Source: Eubacterium sp. (GTDB taxonomy: Bacteria; Bacillota; Clostridia; Oscillospirales; Ruminococcaceae). Taken from it: a stretch of 41,965 bases of DNA. Positions 16,008-24,907 of the stretch are shown piece after piece (the first letter of the stretch is position 1; every line of letters begins with the position of its first letter). The notes under the pieces were generated by a model. It made no database searches and had not been told where the DNA came from. It saw only the letters and a program-made list of their open reading frames with translations. Location: contig JAFLRX010000021.1 of the NCBI GenBank assembly GCA_022511265.1, positions 1-41,965 on the forward strand, read 5' to 3'. The position numbers and the translations under genes are program-made.

Positions 16008-16322
16008 ATGAAGATTGAAATCAATTCAGATGGGATTTGGTATCATGGTTCTAATGTATTATTTTCTGAATTAAAACAAGGTAGTACAATTACTCAGTGG
16101 CGTGAGCTTGCAGAAGCATTCTCTCATCAACCTACAATATTGAGTTACAATGACAGCGGAGAAATAGTTCATAACGGTACCCAAAAAGGCTATCTATATG
16201 TGATTGATGAACGTATTGAAATTGGAAAAGATGTCTATCAACATCCCAGAACATCAATGGACGAAAATGCTGAGTTCTTAACCAAACGACCACTGGTAGT
16301 CAGATTGATTCAAGAATTGTAA
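16008..16322 (+). CDS. Small ADP-ribosyltransferase-like protein
   Basis: This 104-residue protein starts at the ATG after GAGGAGG; an upstream in-frame codon at 15963 lies at the promoter. It has IWYHGSNVLFSELKQGSTIT near the N-terminus, WRELAEAF, then GYLYVID and a C-terminal KRPLVVRLIQEL. This order (His-Gly-Ser near the start, a strand ending in YVI, a final strand) recalls Arr-like or YHGS-type ADP-ribosyltransferase folds. A complete catalytic triad cannot be assigned by eye. It is AT-rich, on the opposite strand to its neighbours, and bounded by its own promoter and terminator, suggesting acquisition. It could be a toxin, a drug-modifying enzyme or a house-cleaning protein. Confidence 0.5.
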   Translation: MKIEINSDGIWYHGSNVLFSELKQGSTITQWRELAEAFSHQPTILSYNDSGEIVHNGTQKGYLYVIDERIEIGKDVYQHPRTSMDENAEFLTKRPLVVRLIQEL

Positions 16323-16378
16323 TGTTTAGATTCATACTGTGTAAATTCTGATTAATACGAGTAACTGAATAATAAACC

Positions 16379-16416
16379 AATCCCCGAAGCAGTCATATTA
16401 GACTGCTTCGGGGATT
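16379..16416. terminator. Bidirectional terminator between the ART-like gene and ilvC
   Basis: A perfect 16-bp stem with a six-base loop lies between converging genes and could end transcripts from both strands. Confidence 0.75.
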
Positions 16417-16469
16417 TACTTCTGTATTAGCGTCCGCCTTTTGACCTGCGGGTGTTTGCTGTAGGAAAA

Positions 16470-17549
<1,080 letters not shown>

Positions 17550-17563
17550 TTAAGTCGGGGTTT

Positions 17564-18055
17564 TTATAGTTTCATAGAAACTCCGCCTTTTTGCATAGCT
17601 ATCGAGCCGGTGCGCACTACCTCTTTTATCCCGTAGGGGCGCAGCAGCTCTTCAAAATTCTTTATCTTATCCACTGTGTTTGACAGTTCTAACGTCATGG
17701 TATTGACGGTGATGTCGGATATTTTTGCCTTGACTATCTCGGCAAGGGCTATCACCTCGGCGCGCTGAGACGGCTGGCAGGCTATCTTTATCAGCACCAG
17801 CTCTCGGGTGAGCAGCTCATTGCCGGAAAAATGCCGCACCTTGATAACGTCTATCAGCTTGTTCAACTGCTTTTCTATCTGCTCAAGGGTGTAGTCGCTG
17901 CCGTCGGCGATTATCGTTATTCTTGATATCTTCTCGTCATCGGTCACGCCGACAGCCAGACTGTCTATATTAAAGCCTCTGCGGGCAAACAGTCCCGCCA
18001 CTCTGGCGAGTACACCCGCGTGGTTTTCCACAAGTACAGAAATAGTATGTTTCAT
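17564..18055 (-). CDS. ilvN: Acetolactate synthase small (regulatory) subunit
   Basis: This 163-residue protein is the regulatory partner of IlvB. An N-terminal ACT domain (about 3-75) begins HTISVLVENHAGVLARVAGLF and contains GFNIDSLAVG, the site where valine binds in this family. The C-terminal half has the usual VKAKISDITVNTMTLEL and a helix leading to GIKEVVRTGSIAM. Its start lies 11 bases after the ilvB stop, so the two are cotranscribed. The symbol ilvH would be equally valid. Confidence 0.95.
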   Translation of the reverse strand: MKHTISVLVENHAGVLARVAGLFARRGFNIDSLAVGVTDDEKISRITIIADGSDYTLEQIEKQLNKLIDVIKVRHFSGNELLTRELVLIKIACQPSQRAEVIALAEIVKAKISDITVNTMTLELSNTVDKIKNFEELLRPYGIKEVVRTGSIAMQKGGVSMKL

Positions 18056-18066
18056 AACTTTTCCTT

Positions 18067-19701
18067 TTACAGTAGTGTTTTCTCGTCTTGGTCTACTCTG
18101 ACTTCTACGAAATAGCTTTCCGGTGCGGAGAGCAGGTTGTCTATCGCCTGCTGTGCCTGCGAGATGTCATCGACGCGCTCGGCAGGGATGCCGTATGCCT
18201 CCGCCAGCTTGATAAAATCGGGGCTGCCGTCCAGCGATACCGCCATCTGACGGTCTTCGTACATATTTGTCTGTACCTCGCGCACCATGCCGAGACGGTT
18301 GTTCACCATAACGATAATTTTGGAATATATGCCGTGCTGCATCATGGTCGCCAGCTCCATAAACTGCATCTGAAAGCTGCCGTCGCCGCAGATAGCTATA
18401 ACCTCTCTGTCGGGTGCAGCCGCCTTTGCGCCCACCGACGCGGGTACGGAATAACCCATTGTACCCATACCGCCTGAGGTAAGCAGTCTGCCGCCGTTTT
18501 CGAGATTAATATTAGTGCAGGTCCATATCTGGTTTTGTCCTACGTCCGCGCATATTACCGCGTTGGCAGGCAGGCTTTCACCCAGCATTCTTATAAATTC
18601 CTTGGGGTTAACGCAGCCGTCCTTTGCCTTTTCAACAGGCTTAACGTCTGCCGCCTTTTCCTGTGCCAGCTTTTGCACCCATTCGTAATGGTCGTAATTC
18701 TCCGCCTGCTGCAACAGCTGACCGAGTATATTTTTCAAATCGCCCACCACCGGTATGGTAACAGGCAGGTTTTTGCCTATCTCGGCGGGGTCAACGTCGA
18801 TATGTATTACCGTCGCGCCCTCAAGACGGTTTATCGCGGTGACTGCCCTGTCGCCCACTCTCGCGCCCAGCAGTATCAGCAGGTCGCAGTGGTTTATCGC
18901 GTAGTTTGCAGCCTTGCCGCCGTGCATACCTATCATTCCGCAATACAGCGGGTGTGACGCGGATATCGAGCTGAGCCCCATCATGGTATTTACCACCGGG
19001 ATATTGGTACGCTCGGCAAACTCTACCATAAGGTCTGCCGCATTCGCGGTGAACAGTCCGCCGCCCGCGCAGATAAGCGGACGCTCGCTCTTTTCTATCG
19101 CGGCTATCGCGCGCTTTATCTGCAGCTTGTTGCCCTCTACGCTGGGCTTATAAGAGCGTATGTTCACGCTGTCAGGATATTCAAAATCTATTTCTATCTT
19201 CTGTATGTCAAAGGGCATATCTATCAGCACGGGGCCGGGTCTGCCGCTGCCCGCGATGTAAAACGCGTTTTTGAACACGGTCGCGGTCTCATTCGGGTCC
19301 TTGACAAGATAGCTGTGCTTTACGAACGGCTCTGCCGCGCCGGTGATGTCCGCCTCTTGAAACACGTCTCTGCCTATCATATCGCTGCTGACCTGTCCGG
19401 TGATAAGCACCATCGGTATGCTGTCCATATACGCGGTGGCTATCGCCGTGATAAGGTTGGTGGCGCCGGGTCCGGAGGTTGCTATCGCCACAGCGGGCCT
19501 GCCGGTGATACGGGCATATCCGCTGGCGGCGTGGCCGCCGTTAGCCTCATGGCGTACCAGCACATGGCGTATCCCCTCTTTATACATCTCGTCGTAAAAC
19601 GGACATATAGCGGCACCGGGATAACCGAACACCGTCGATATACCCTCCGCCTTAAGGGCCATAACCATAGCCCTCGCAACCGTCATTTTTTCAGCCGCCA
19701 T
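18067..19701 (-). CDS. ilvB: Acetolactate synthase large (catalytic) subunit
   Basis: This 544-residue thiamine-diphosphate enzyme condenses pyruvate with pyruvate or 2-oxobutyrate. The catalytic Glu lies in VRHEANGGHAA near residue 50. The substrate/FAD region includes FQEADITGAAEPFVKHSYLV. The C-terminal ThDP site has GDGSFQMQFMELATM with NN about 25 residues on. The ATG at 19701 has an AAAGGGTG site; the ATG at 19725 has no ribosome-binding site and lies close to the predicted transcription start. A consensus promoter gives a leader of only about 25 bases, so no T-box or leader-peptide attenuator fits in front. It is the first gene of ilvB-ilvN-ilvC. Confidence 0.95.
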   Translation of the reverse strand: MAAEKMTVARAMVMALKAEGISTVFGYPGAAICPFYDEMYKEGIRHVLVRHEANGGHAASGYARITGRPAVAIATSGPGATNLITAIATAYMDSIPMVLITGQVSSDMIGRDVFQEADITGAAEPFVKHSYLVKDPNETATVFKNAFYIAGSGRPGPVLIDMPFDIQKIEIDFEYPDSVNIRSYKPSVEGNKLQIKRAIAAIEKSERPLICAGGGLFTANAADLMVEFAERTNIPVVNTMMGLSSISASHPLYCGMIGMHGGKAANYAINHCDLLILLGARVGDRAVTAINRLEGATVIHIDVDPAEIGKNLPVTIPVVGDLKNILGQLLQQAENYDHYEWVQKLAQEKAADVKPVEKAKDGCVNPKEFIRMLGESLPANAVICADVGQNQIWTCTNINLENGGRLLTSGGMGTMGYSVPASVGAKAAAPDREVIAICGDGSFQMQFMELATMMQHGIYSKIIVMVNNRLGMVREVQTNMYEDRQMAVSLDGSPDFIKLAEAYGIPAERVDDISQAQQAIDNLLSAPESYFVEVRVDQDEKTLL

Positions 19702-19733
19702 ACCGTCACCCTTTCTTTTTTCCATTAAATTTT

Positions 19734-19762
19734 ATTATAACTCTATATTGTGAAAAAGTCAA
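19734..19762 (-). promoter_or_regulatory. Promoter of ilvB-ilvN-ilvC
   Basis: TTGACT, 17 bases and TATAAT on the minus strand, about 33 bases before the ilvB start. The short leader leaves no room for a T-box. Confidence 0.75.
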
Positions 19763-19792
19763 GCATATTGTACCAAAAACAGCAAATCGCAC

Positions 19793-19821
19793 TTGACAAG
19801 AAAAGTTAAGTATGTTAAAAT
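19793..19821 (+). promoter_or_regulatory. Promoter of the leader RNA and DUF2798 gene
   Basis: TTGACA, 17 bases and TAAAAT on the plus strand, divergent from the ilvB promoter. Transcription would start about 15 bases before the structured leader. Confidence 0.7.
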
Positions 19822-19844
19822 ATACAGGATAAAAATAAAGATTG

Positions 19845-19932
19845 CATACGACACATGTGGCGCAAAAGCGTGTAAATCTGATTACGGGAGCAAATCATCA
19901 GATACGCTTTTACCGCATGTGTTTTTTGTATG
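19845..19932 (+). ncRNA. Structured leader RNA, candidate riboswitch or attenuator
   Basis: The leader between promoter and DUF2798 gene folds into one long broken hairpin. Helices are CATAC/GTATG (19845-19849 with 19928-19932), a 10-bp helix 19851-19860 with 19913-19922, an 8-bp helix 19864-19871 with 19904-19911, and a 7-bp helix 19876-19882 with 19897-19903. The apical loop (19883-19896) contains ACGGGAG. The hairpin is followed by a run of T (19922-19927), so it can act as a terminator ahead of the start at 19953. A small alternative hairpin (CGC/GCG around AAAA, 19861-19870) would exclude the 8-bp helix and could be the switch. I cannot assign a known class; guanidine-type riboswitches deserve a check. 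Confidence 0.6.
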
Positions 19933-19952
19933 CCAAGAAAAGGAGAAAAATT

Positions 19953-20534
19953 ATGCCACAAACAAAAGCACAGCGAATGATATTCGCACTGATGACGGTA
20001 ATAGTCACCGTCCACGCCTACGTTTTCTACAGCCTTTATGTAGTAAACGGCAGCATACTTATGGAGGTAAACGGCACAAACAGCGTACTCGCCGCGATAG
20101 AGCATCAGGGCGGAGTATATATGTGCGGCAGCTATGCGCCTATCTGGGCGGTAGTTTTGGTGGAATTTGTACTTGCGTTCAGCCTTGAGATATTTATGGG
20201 CAGTCCCTGCTCGTTCAGGCTGGCGTCAAAGGTGTTTGACATCAAAACTACCCACCCCGTTTTATTTGAGACCGCGATAATCTGCGCGACAGTCGTACTG
20301 ATGTGCCCCGCGATGAGCCTTATCGCGGCGTTCCTCTACTATCCGTATTATGAGGGCTTTAACATCATAACGCTGCTCGCAAACTGGATAAAGCTTGTAT
20401 GCTTCAACTTCCCGTTTGCGGTCTTTTCGCAGCTCTTCTTTATCCAGCCGCTTATAAGGACGGTGTTCAAGGCTATTTTTGCCAAGAGAAACGCGGCAGC
20501 GCAGCTTGCCATGACAAACGCAAATGCTGAGTAA
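19953..20534 (+). CDS. DUF2798-like multi-pass membrane protein
   Basis: This 193-residue protein has four hydrophobic segments at about 8-30, 63-83, 110-135 and 140-165, plus a positively charged C-terminal tail. The pattern FALMTVIVTVHAYVFYSLYV and repeated MSLI or GSPCSF-like elements resemble DUF2798 membrane proteins. The ATG at 19953 follows AAAAGGAG. The gene is monocistronic, behind a structured leader that may control transcription, and ends at a strong terminator. Control by a structured RNA suggests a transport or stress role, but function is unknown. Confidence 0.65.
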   Translation: MPQTKAQRMIFALMTVIVTVHAYVFYSLYVVNGSILMEVNGTNSVLAAIEHQGGVYMCGSYAPIWAVVLVEFVLAFSLEIFMGSPCSFRLASKVFDIKTTHPVLFETAIICATVVLMCPAMSLIAAFLYYPYYEGFNIITLLANWIKLVCFNFPFAVFSQLFFIQPLIRTVFKAIFAKRNAAAQLAMTNANAE

Positions 20535-20551
20535 ATGCAATCAAACAGCAC

Positions 20552-20580
20552 AAAAGCCCTCCCCATCGGGGAGGGCTTTT
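20552..20580. terminator. Bidirectional terminator
   Basis: A 13-bp perfect stem flanked by A4 and T4 with a three-base loop serves the DUF2798 gene (plus) and possibly the zinc-ribbon gene (minus). Confidence 0.85.
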
Positions 20581-20635
20581 GCGGTTATGAGTTATGAAAA
20601 ATGAAACATTTAGCAAAAGTATCAGCGGTCGCCGA

Positions 20636-20911
20636 TTATACTTCTTCGTTCTTTCTCTTCTCAAAGCAAGCGCTGCAATAAACCGGACGGTCATCACGAG
20701 GCTGGAAAGGAATTATAGCCTCTCCGCCGCAGTCTGCGCATACAGCGGTAAATCTTTCACGATTTCCGCCGTTCTTTCTTGCAGTGCGGCACGCCTTGCA
20801 TCTCTTCGGCTCATTCGTGAATCCGTTGTCAGCGTAAAACTCCTGCTCACCCGCGGTGAAAACGAAGTCCGCGCCGCATTCCTTGCACTTTAAAGTCTTA
20901 TCCTCGTACAT
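20636..20911 (-). CDS. Double zinc-ribbon protein
   Basis: This 91-residue protein carries two zinc-binding modules. The first is CKECGADFVFTAGEQEFY with CKAC about 20 residues later, matching the probable zinc-ribbon (zf-trcl) family that often has GEQEFYADNGF. The second is CADCGGEAIIPFQP with YCSACF, a CxxC/CxxC ribbon. I start at the ATG of 20911, with GAGG nine bases upstream, not the GTG at 20935. Similar proteins are common in Clostridia and are of unknown function; nucleic-acid or ribosome binding is plausible. Confidence 0.8.
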   Translation of the reverse strand: MYEDKTLKCKECGADFVFTAGEQEFYADNGFTNEPKRCKACRTARKNGGNRERFTAVCADCGGEAIIPFQPRDDRPVYCSACFEKRKNEEV

Positions 20912-20971
20912 TGTGTATACCTCAATTTTTCTCACGCTCTTGCGTGTATTATTTATAATAAGGCTGCCGCC

Positions 20972-21538
20972 CTATTTCCCCAAATAACGCTTTATTTTCG
21001 CCTTTGCGCGCTGTAAAGCGTTGTCGACCGACTTTTCGTCAGTCCCGAGCTTTTTTGCGGCGCTTTTGTAGGAATAATGCTTTAAATAAAGCCAAAGCAC
21101 CTCAAGCTCTCTTTCAGTCAGTATCTGTGACAAACGTTCGTACAGTCCGTTGTCCAGATCTCTGTCTATCACCGTGTCCTCGGTGGATGCGCCCGCGTCT
21201 ATCAGCTTGTCAAAGTCAAAGTCGTAATCCTTTGACATCTCTCCGCCGCGCGACAGCTTGGACAGCGCGGTCTTAATGCTGTTGGAGACGCATATGTCGG
21301 CAAAGGTCGCAAAGCTGGCGCCCTTTCCGGCGTCATAATGGCGTATCGCCTTCAGCAGACCGAGCAGCCCTTCTGAAAAAAGGTCGTCCGCGTCCGCGTG
21401 GTGGTAAGATTTCGCCATTGCCCGCGCCTTAATACGCACCGGGGCCATATAGCGGCGCACCAGCTCTTTTTCACTGCCGTCTATATCGCCTGCGGCGAGC
21501 TGTTCGTCCGTATAGCCGGAAAAGTCTGCGCTGTACAT
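20972..21538 (-). CDS. SigH/Spo0H-like sigma-70 family sigma factor
   Basis: This 188-residue sigma factor has region 2 at about 25-95, with DADDLFSEGLLGLLKAIRHYD and a FATFADICVSNSIKTAL stretch. Region 4 is at about 128-185, with LTERELEVLWLYLK, YKSAAKKLG and SVDNALQRAKAKIKR. The domain set and motifs resemble the sporulation transition factor sigma-H and relatives. The ATG follows GGAGG. A fully consensus TTGACA/TACAAT promoter stands upstream. The gene is not next to rlmB or rpmG as in Bacillus, so orthology with sigH is not certain. Confidence 0.85.
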   Translation of the reverse strand: MYSADFSGYTDEQLAAGDIDGSEKELVRRYMAPVRIKARAMAKSYHHADADDLFSEGLLGLLKAIRHYDAGKGASFATFADICVSNSIKTALSKLSRGGEMSKDYDFDFDKLIDAGASTEDTVIDRDLDNGLYERLSQILTERELEVLWLYLKHYSYKSAAKKLGTDEKSVDNALQRAKAKIKRYLGK

Positions 21539-21581
21539 ATTTCCTCCGATGTGTATGACCTGCCGTATCGGCACTTTATCT

Positions 21582-21610
21582 ATTGTATCATTTTCTTAAC
21601 AATTTGTCAA
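21582..21610 (-). promoter_or_regulatory. Promoter of the SigH-like gene
   Basis: TTGACA, 17 bases and TACAAT on the minus strand, ending about 43 bases before the start codon. A short GC-rich hairpin (21561-21573) lies in the leader. Confidence 0.7.
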
Positions 21611-21620
21611 TATCAGGTAT

Positions 21621-22175
21621 TTATAACAATATAGCTTTTTCATACTGCTTTCTGCCCGAGCTGAACAAATCGCCCCCGTGACAGTCTACCGTGACTATCA
21701 GCGGGAAGTTATCAAACCTCAGCCGCTTTACGCTTTCGCAGCCGAGATCTTCAAAGGCTATCACCTCACACTCGGTGATACAGCGGCAGGCAAGTGCGCC
21801 TGCGCCGCCTATCGCACAGAAGTACACCGCGTTGTTGCGGATTATCGCGTCCTTTACCGCCTGACTGCGTTCGCCCTTGCCTATCATTGCCGCAAGACCT
21901 CTGTCCAGCAATGCGGGCGCGTATACGTCCATACGTCCCGAGGTGGTGGGCCCGCAGGAGCCTATTACCATGCCGTCCTTTGCGGCGGTAGGTCCCGCGT
22001 AATATATCGCTGCGCCGTTTAGGTCAAACGGCAGCGGCTCGCCCTTTTCGATAAGCTGCATTATGCGCTTATGGGCGGCGTCCCGCGCGGTGTATACCGT
22101 GCCGGACAGCTCTACCTTGTCCCCCGCCCTAAGCGTAGGGGCAAGCTGCGCAAGGCTGCTTGTATCTAACTGCAT
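21621..22175 (-). CDS. Class I fumarate hydratase, beta (C-terminal) subunit
   Basis: This 184-residue protein matches the beta subunit of iron-sulfur fumarate hydratase or tartrate dehydratase (FumA C-terminal/TtdB). Supporting stretches are VELSGTVYTARDAAHKRI, IYYAGPTA, GSCGPTTSGRMD, AVYFCAIGGAGAL and a late FPLIVTVDCHGGDLF. The [4Fe-4S] cysteines belong mainly to the alpha subunit, absent here. The start follows GGGGTGA and lies 20 bases after the coiled-coil gene, so the pair is likely cotranscribed. The true substrate (fumarate or tartrate) cannot be told. Confidence 0.9.
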   Translation of the reverse strand: MQLDTSSLAQLAPTLRAGDKVELSGTVYTARDAAHKRIMQLIEKGEPLPFDLNGAAIYYAGPTAAKDGMVIGSCGPTTSGRMDVYAPALLDRGLAAMIGKGERSQAVKDAIIRNNAVYFCAIGGAGALACRCITECEVIAFEDLGCESVKRLRFDNFPLIVTVDCHGGDLFSSGRKQYEKAILL

Positions 22176-22195
22176 AAGCTCACCCCGCCGGATAA

Positions 22196-24331
22196 TTAAA
22201 GGTCAAAGAAGCCGACGTTGTCGCTGCTCATTTCATCGCTGTCATCATCAGTATCTCCGCCCTGCATCAGCTTAGTATCCCACGAGGGGTCATATTCAAC
22301 GCTGTTGCCGGTCATCTCGGTGTTCATCATACCTGTCACCTTAGGCTCGGGCTCAGGTTCTTTAGCCGCCTTTTTCTTAGGTGCGGGAGGCTCTAACGAC
22401 ACGCCGTTCAGCTGTGCCTCAAGATCCTTCCAGGGGTCGTTGGTGGCTTCATCCCCGGCAACGCCCATGGTGTCGCTGTCGTTGAGCGACTCAACATGGT
22501 CAAATATACCGTTATCCGTGCCGGAGGATGCGGGGCTGCCTGCAAGCAGATCGGCGAAATCGCCGTCGCTGATAGATGTATCGTTGTTATCCGCAGGCTC
22601 TTCCGCCTTAGCTGCGGGCTCTGCCAGCAGGTCGGCAAAGTCATCCTCGGATACCATATCTGATTCTGCGGGGGTATTGTCGGATATCGCCGGAGAAGGA
22701 TCCGCAAGCAATGACGCGAAATCGTCTTCAACTACAGCGGTCTGATTAACGGGGTTTTTCTCCTGTACAGGCGCGGAATCAGCCAACAGATCGGAGAAAT
22801 CGCTTGACGTATCCGATACAGGCTCTTCTTCAGTGATAGAAGGTCCGGACGCCAGCATATCGGAGAAGTCGCTTGACGTATCCGATACAGGCTCGTCTTC
22901 GGTAATAGAAGGACCGGACGCCAGCATATCGGAAAAGTCGCTTGATGTATCCGAAACAGGCTCGTCTTCAGCAATAGAAGGTCCTGCAGCCAGCATGTCG
23001 TCAATATCAGAGGATACCTCAGCCTTTGCGGGCTTAGGCTCAGGCTCATATTCGTTCAGCATCGTTTCAAAATCGGGTGCGGCGGCAGCAGGCGCAGCGG
23101 CCTTAGGTGCCAGCTCGAGTGCGCTGATATCCGCGGTGATGTCTATGTCGGATTCAAAGCTGTCGTCTGCCACAGCGGTCTCTCCGGGTACCTCAAGCTG
23201 AAGGCTGAACGCAAACGGCTCTACCTGCATCGGCTGATAGCCGTCTATTGCGGCGGCGTCAAACACGATATCGGATATCGCCGCTCTTGCGGCCGCGATA
23301 TTCTCCTGCTCGGCAAGGCTCTTTGCCTCTGCCTCGCCCGCTGCTTCTTCCGATACAGCGTTCTGCTGCGCGTTTGCCAGTGCGGCCTTTACCGCCTCGT
23401 CTATCTTCTGTGTCAGCTCTGCGGACAGGCTCTCGAATAAAGCGTTTACGTCTACTACGGGGGCTGCCTGCACGCCGCCTTCGGATATTTCCGCCGTGCG
23501 CTTGTCCAGCTGCTCTGCCACGGCGTTCTTATATTCGTCCGCCTTGGCAGCGGTCTCTACAGCGTATGCCTTAGCTGCCGCGATTATCTCAGCAGCTTTG
23601 TTCTGTGCGTCCGCGATCACGGCATTCGCCTCGGTATTAGCCTTTTCGGATATCTCGGCAAGCTGTGCCTGGTCTAAAGACGCGGACTTACCCTTTGCGT
23701 CCTTCAGCTTTTGCTCTACCGCAGCCTTATAGCTCTCTACCGACGCCTTATACTGCTCGATGCTTTCCTTGTATTTTTCGTTGTCGGCAATGTATTTTTC
23801 AGTTTCCGCATAGTACTGCTCGGTCTGTTTTTTATACTTTTCCGACGCGGACTTGTACGCCGCCAGCTCGTCGGTCAGACGCTCGCACTCGTCCTTATAA
23901 AGTCTGAGGTCCTGCATATATTTATGCAGCTCGGTCTTGTATCTGTCAAGCTCGTCAGAGGTGCTGCGGGTCTTTTTCAGATCTTCGTTCTGCTTTCTGA
24001 GATCAGAGTTATCCGCGCGCAGCAGCTCGATATCCTTTTCCAGCTGAGACGCCTTGCGCTCTGCCTCGAACACCTGCTTGCGGTTTTCAGTTATCTTATC
24101 GTTAAGCTCTGTCTTTTTCGCCTCTATCTCGGCGTAAAGCTCTTCGGGAGGAACAGCCTCCTCCAGCTCTTTCACCTTGTCTTTAAGACTTTGATTTTCA
24201 TCCTTTAACGCCTTGATCGTCTTGTTATGGCTTACTATGTACGCCATAACCTCGTTTTTGTCAAAACCTAACGGTGCTGTTTTGAACTCGCCGTTTTCGG
24301 ATGCCGCTGTTTGCTTTTTTTGCTCCGCCAT
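22196..24331 (-). CDS. Large coiled-coil repeat protein (DivIVA-like N-terminus)
   Basis: This 711-residue protein is soluble, without signal peptide or membrane segment. It begins with FKTAPLGFDKNEVMAYIVSH, like the GYDxxEVDxYI membrane-targeting motif of DivIVA proteins. A long coiled coil spans about 30-290 (heptads rich in Lys, Glu, Tyr and Ser), followed by an Ala-rich helix. From about residue 385 the tail is acidic and disordered. It contains three near-identical 23-residue repeats plus related short motifs ending DDFASLLA or DFADLLA, which look like docking peptides. The start follows AGGGGG with a promoter upstream. A polar scaffold or division role is inferred only. Confidence 0.6.
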   Translation of the reverse strand: MAEQKKQTAASENGEFKTAPLGFDKNEVMAYIVSHNKTIKALKDENQSLKDKVKELEEAVPPEELYAEIEAKKTELNDKITENRKQVFEAERKASQLEKDIELLRADNSDLRKQNEDLKKTRSTSDELDRYKTELHKYMQDLRLYKDECERLTDELAAYKSASEKYKKQTEQYYAETEKYIADNEKYKESIEQYKASVESYKAAVEQKLKDAKGKSASLDQAQLAEISEKANTEANAVIADAQNKAAEIIAAAKAYAVETAAKADEYKNAVAEQLDKRTAEISEGGVQAAPVVDVNALFESLSAELTQKIDEAVKAALANAQQNAVSEEAAGEAEAKSLAEQENIAAARAAISDIVFDAAAIDGYQPMQVEPFAFSLQLEVPGETAVADDSFESDIDITADISALELAPKAAAPAAAAPDFETMLNEYEPEPKPAKAEVSSDIDDMLAAGPSIAEDEPVSDTSSDFSDMLASGPSITEDEPVSDTSSDFSDMLASGPSITEEEPVSDTSSDFSDLLADSAPVQEKNPVNQTAVVEDDFASLLADPSPAISDNTPAESDMVSEDDFADLLAEPAAKAEEPADNNDTSISDGDFADLLAGSPASSGTDNGIFDHVESLNDSDTMGVAGDEATNDPWKDLEAQLNGVSLEPPAPKKKAAKEPEPEPKVTGMMNTEMTGNSVEYDPSWDTKLMQGGDTDDDSDEMSSDNVGFFDL
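22803..23009 (-). repeat. 69-bp tandem repeats in the coiled-coil protein
   Basis: Three units start at 22803, 22872 and 22941. The first two are nearly identical and the third has diverged. Each codes for 23 residues (DMLASGPSITEDEPVSDTSS and neighbours). Confidence 0.9.
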
Positions 24332-24364
24332 GGTAAAACCCCCTGATAAATGAAATCATAATTT

Positions 24365-24393
24365 ATTATAACAAACTTTTTCTATTAATTCAA
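24365..24393 (-). promoter_or_regulatory. Promoter of the coiled-coil protein gene
   Basis: TTGAAT, 17 bases and TATAAT on the minus strand. The AT-rich region 24365-24549 is shared with the divergent ireB promoter. Confidence 0.65.
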
Positions 24394-24520
24394 TAGCTTA
24401 TTGACTATATTTTATAATTTTTATAAAAATTTTTATTTTTTTGCGGCATATTCCACAAAAACAACTCTTGAAATTTTTTACCCTAAAACAAAAAAATTAT
24501 CATTTTTCAGCATAAACCTA

Positions 24521-24549
24521 TTGTATTTTTTGAAAAAACAGTGTATAAT
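24521..24549 (+). promoter_or_regulatory. Promoter of ireB
   Basis: TTGTAT, 17 bases and TATAAT on the plus strand, about 34 bases before the start. Confidence 0.65.
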
Positions 24550-24582
24550 AGTTTGTAATTAAGCCTGAAAGGACGGATCACC

Positions 24583-24828
24583 ATGATCGACAAGACAATG
24601 CCGTTTTCGCTCAAGGACGAGCGCGAAAATGAAATGAAAGAAATATTAAGCACAGTATACGCAGCCTTAAAGGAAAAGGGCTATAACCCTATAAATCAGC
24701 TGGTTGGTTATATTCTTTCCGAGGACCCGACATACATAACCACCTACAACAACGCGCGCAGCCTTATCCGCCACATCGACCGTGACGAGCTGCTGCAGGT
24801 TATGGTAAAGAATTATTTGGATTCCTGA
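24583..24828 (+). CDS. ireB: IreB/UPF0297 regulatory phosphoprotein
   Basis: This 81-residue protein matches the IreB (UPF0297/YrzL) family over its full length. It starts [20 protein letters not shown], with the family's N-terminal Thr, and has [20 protein letters not shown] and [14 protein letters not shown]. In Enterococcus faecalis IreB is phosphorylated by the Ser/Thr kinase IreK and affects cephalosporin resistance. Here it sits alone, not beside ruvX/yrrK as in many Firmicutes, and upstream of pdaA. The start has a GAAAGGA site. A terminator hairpin separates it from pdaA. Confidence 0.92.
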   Translation: MIDKTMPFSLKDERENEMKEILSTVYAALKEKGYNPINQLVGYILSEDPTYITTYNNARSLIRHIDRDELLQVMVKNYLDS

Positions 24829-24864
24829 TTTTTAGTTTTGTCAATTTTTGTACGGAATATCTCA

Positions 24865-24907
24865 CACCCCTTTTTCAGATACTATACTGAAAAAGGGGTG
24901 ATTTTTT
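24865..24907 (+). terminator. ireB terminator that carries the pdaA ribosome-binding site
   Basis: A perfect 14-bp stem (24865-24878 with 24887-24900), an eight-base loop and ATTTTTT make a strong intrinsic terminator. Its right arm contains AAAGGGGTG, the only Shine-Dalgarno sequence for pdaA, five bases before the TTG start. Confidence 0.8.

Noticed and set aside
15815-16024. A 69-codon minus-strand frame overlapping the ART-like gene start
   Set aside because: It lies across a fully consensus plus-strand promoter, has no Shine-Dalgarno and no recognisable features.
19702-19793. Possible T-box or leader-peptide attenuator before ilvB
   Set aside because: The promoter leaves a leader of about 25 bases, too short for either.
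22803-23009. Possible CRISPR-like repeat array
   Set aside because: The units are contiguous, in-frame coding repeats of 69 bases with no spacers.
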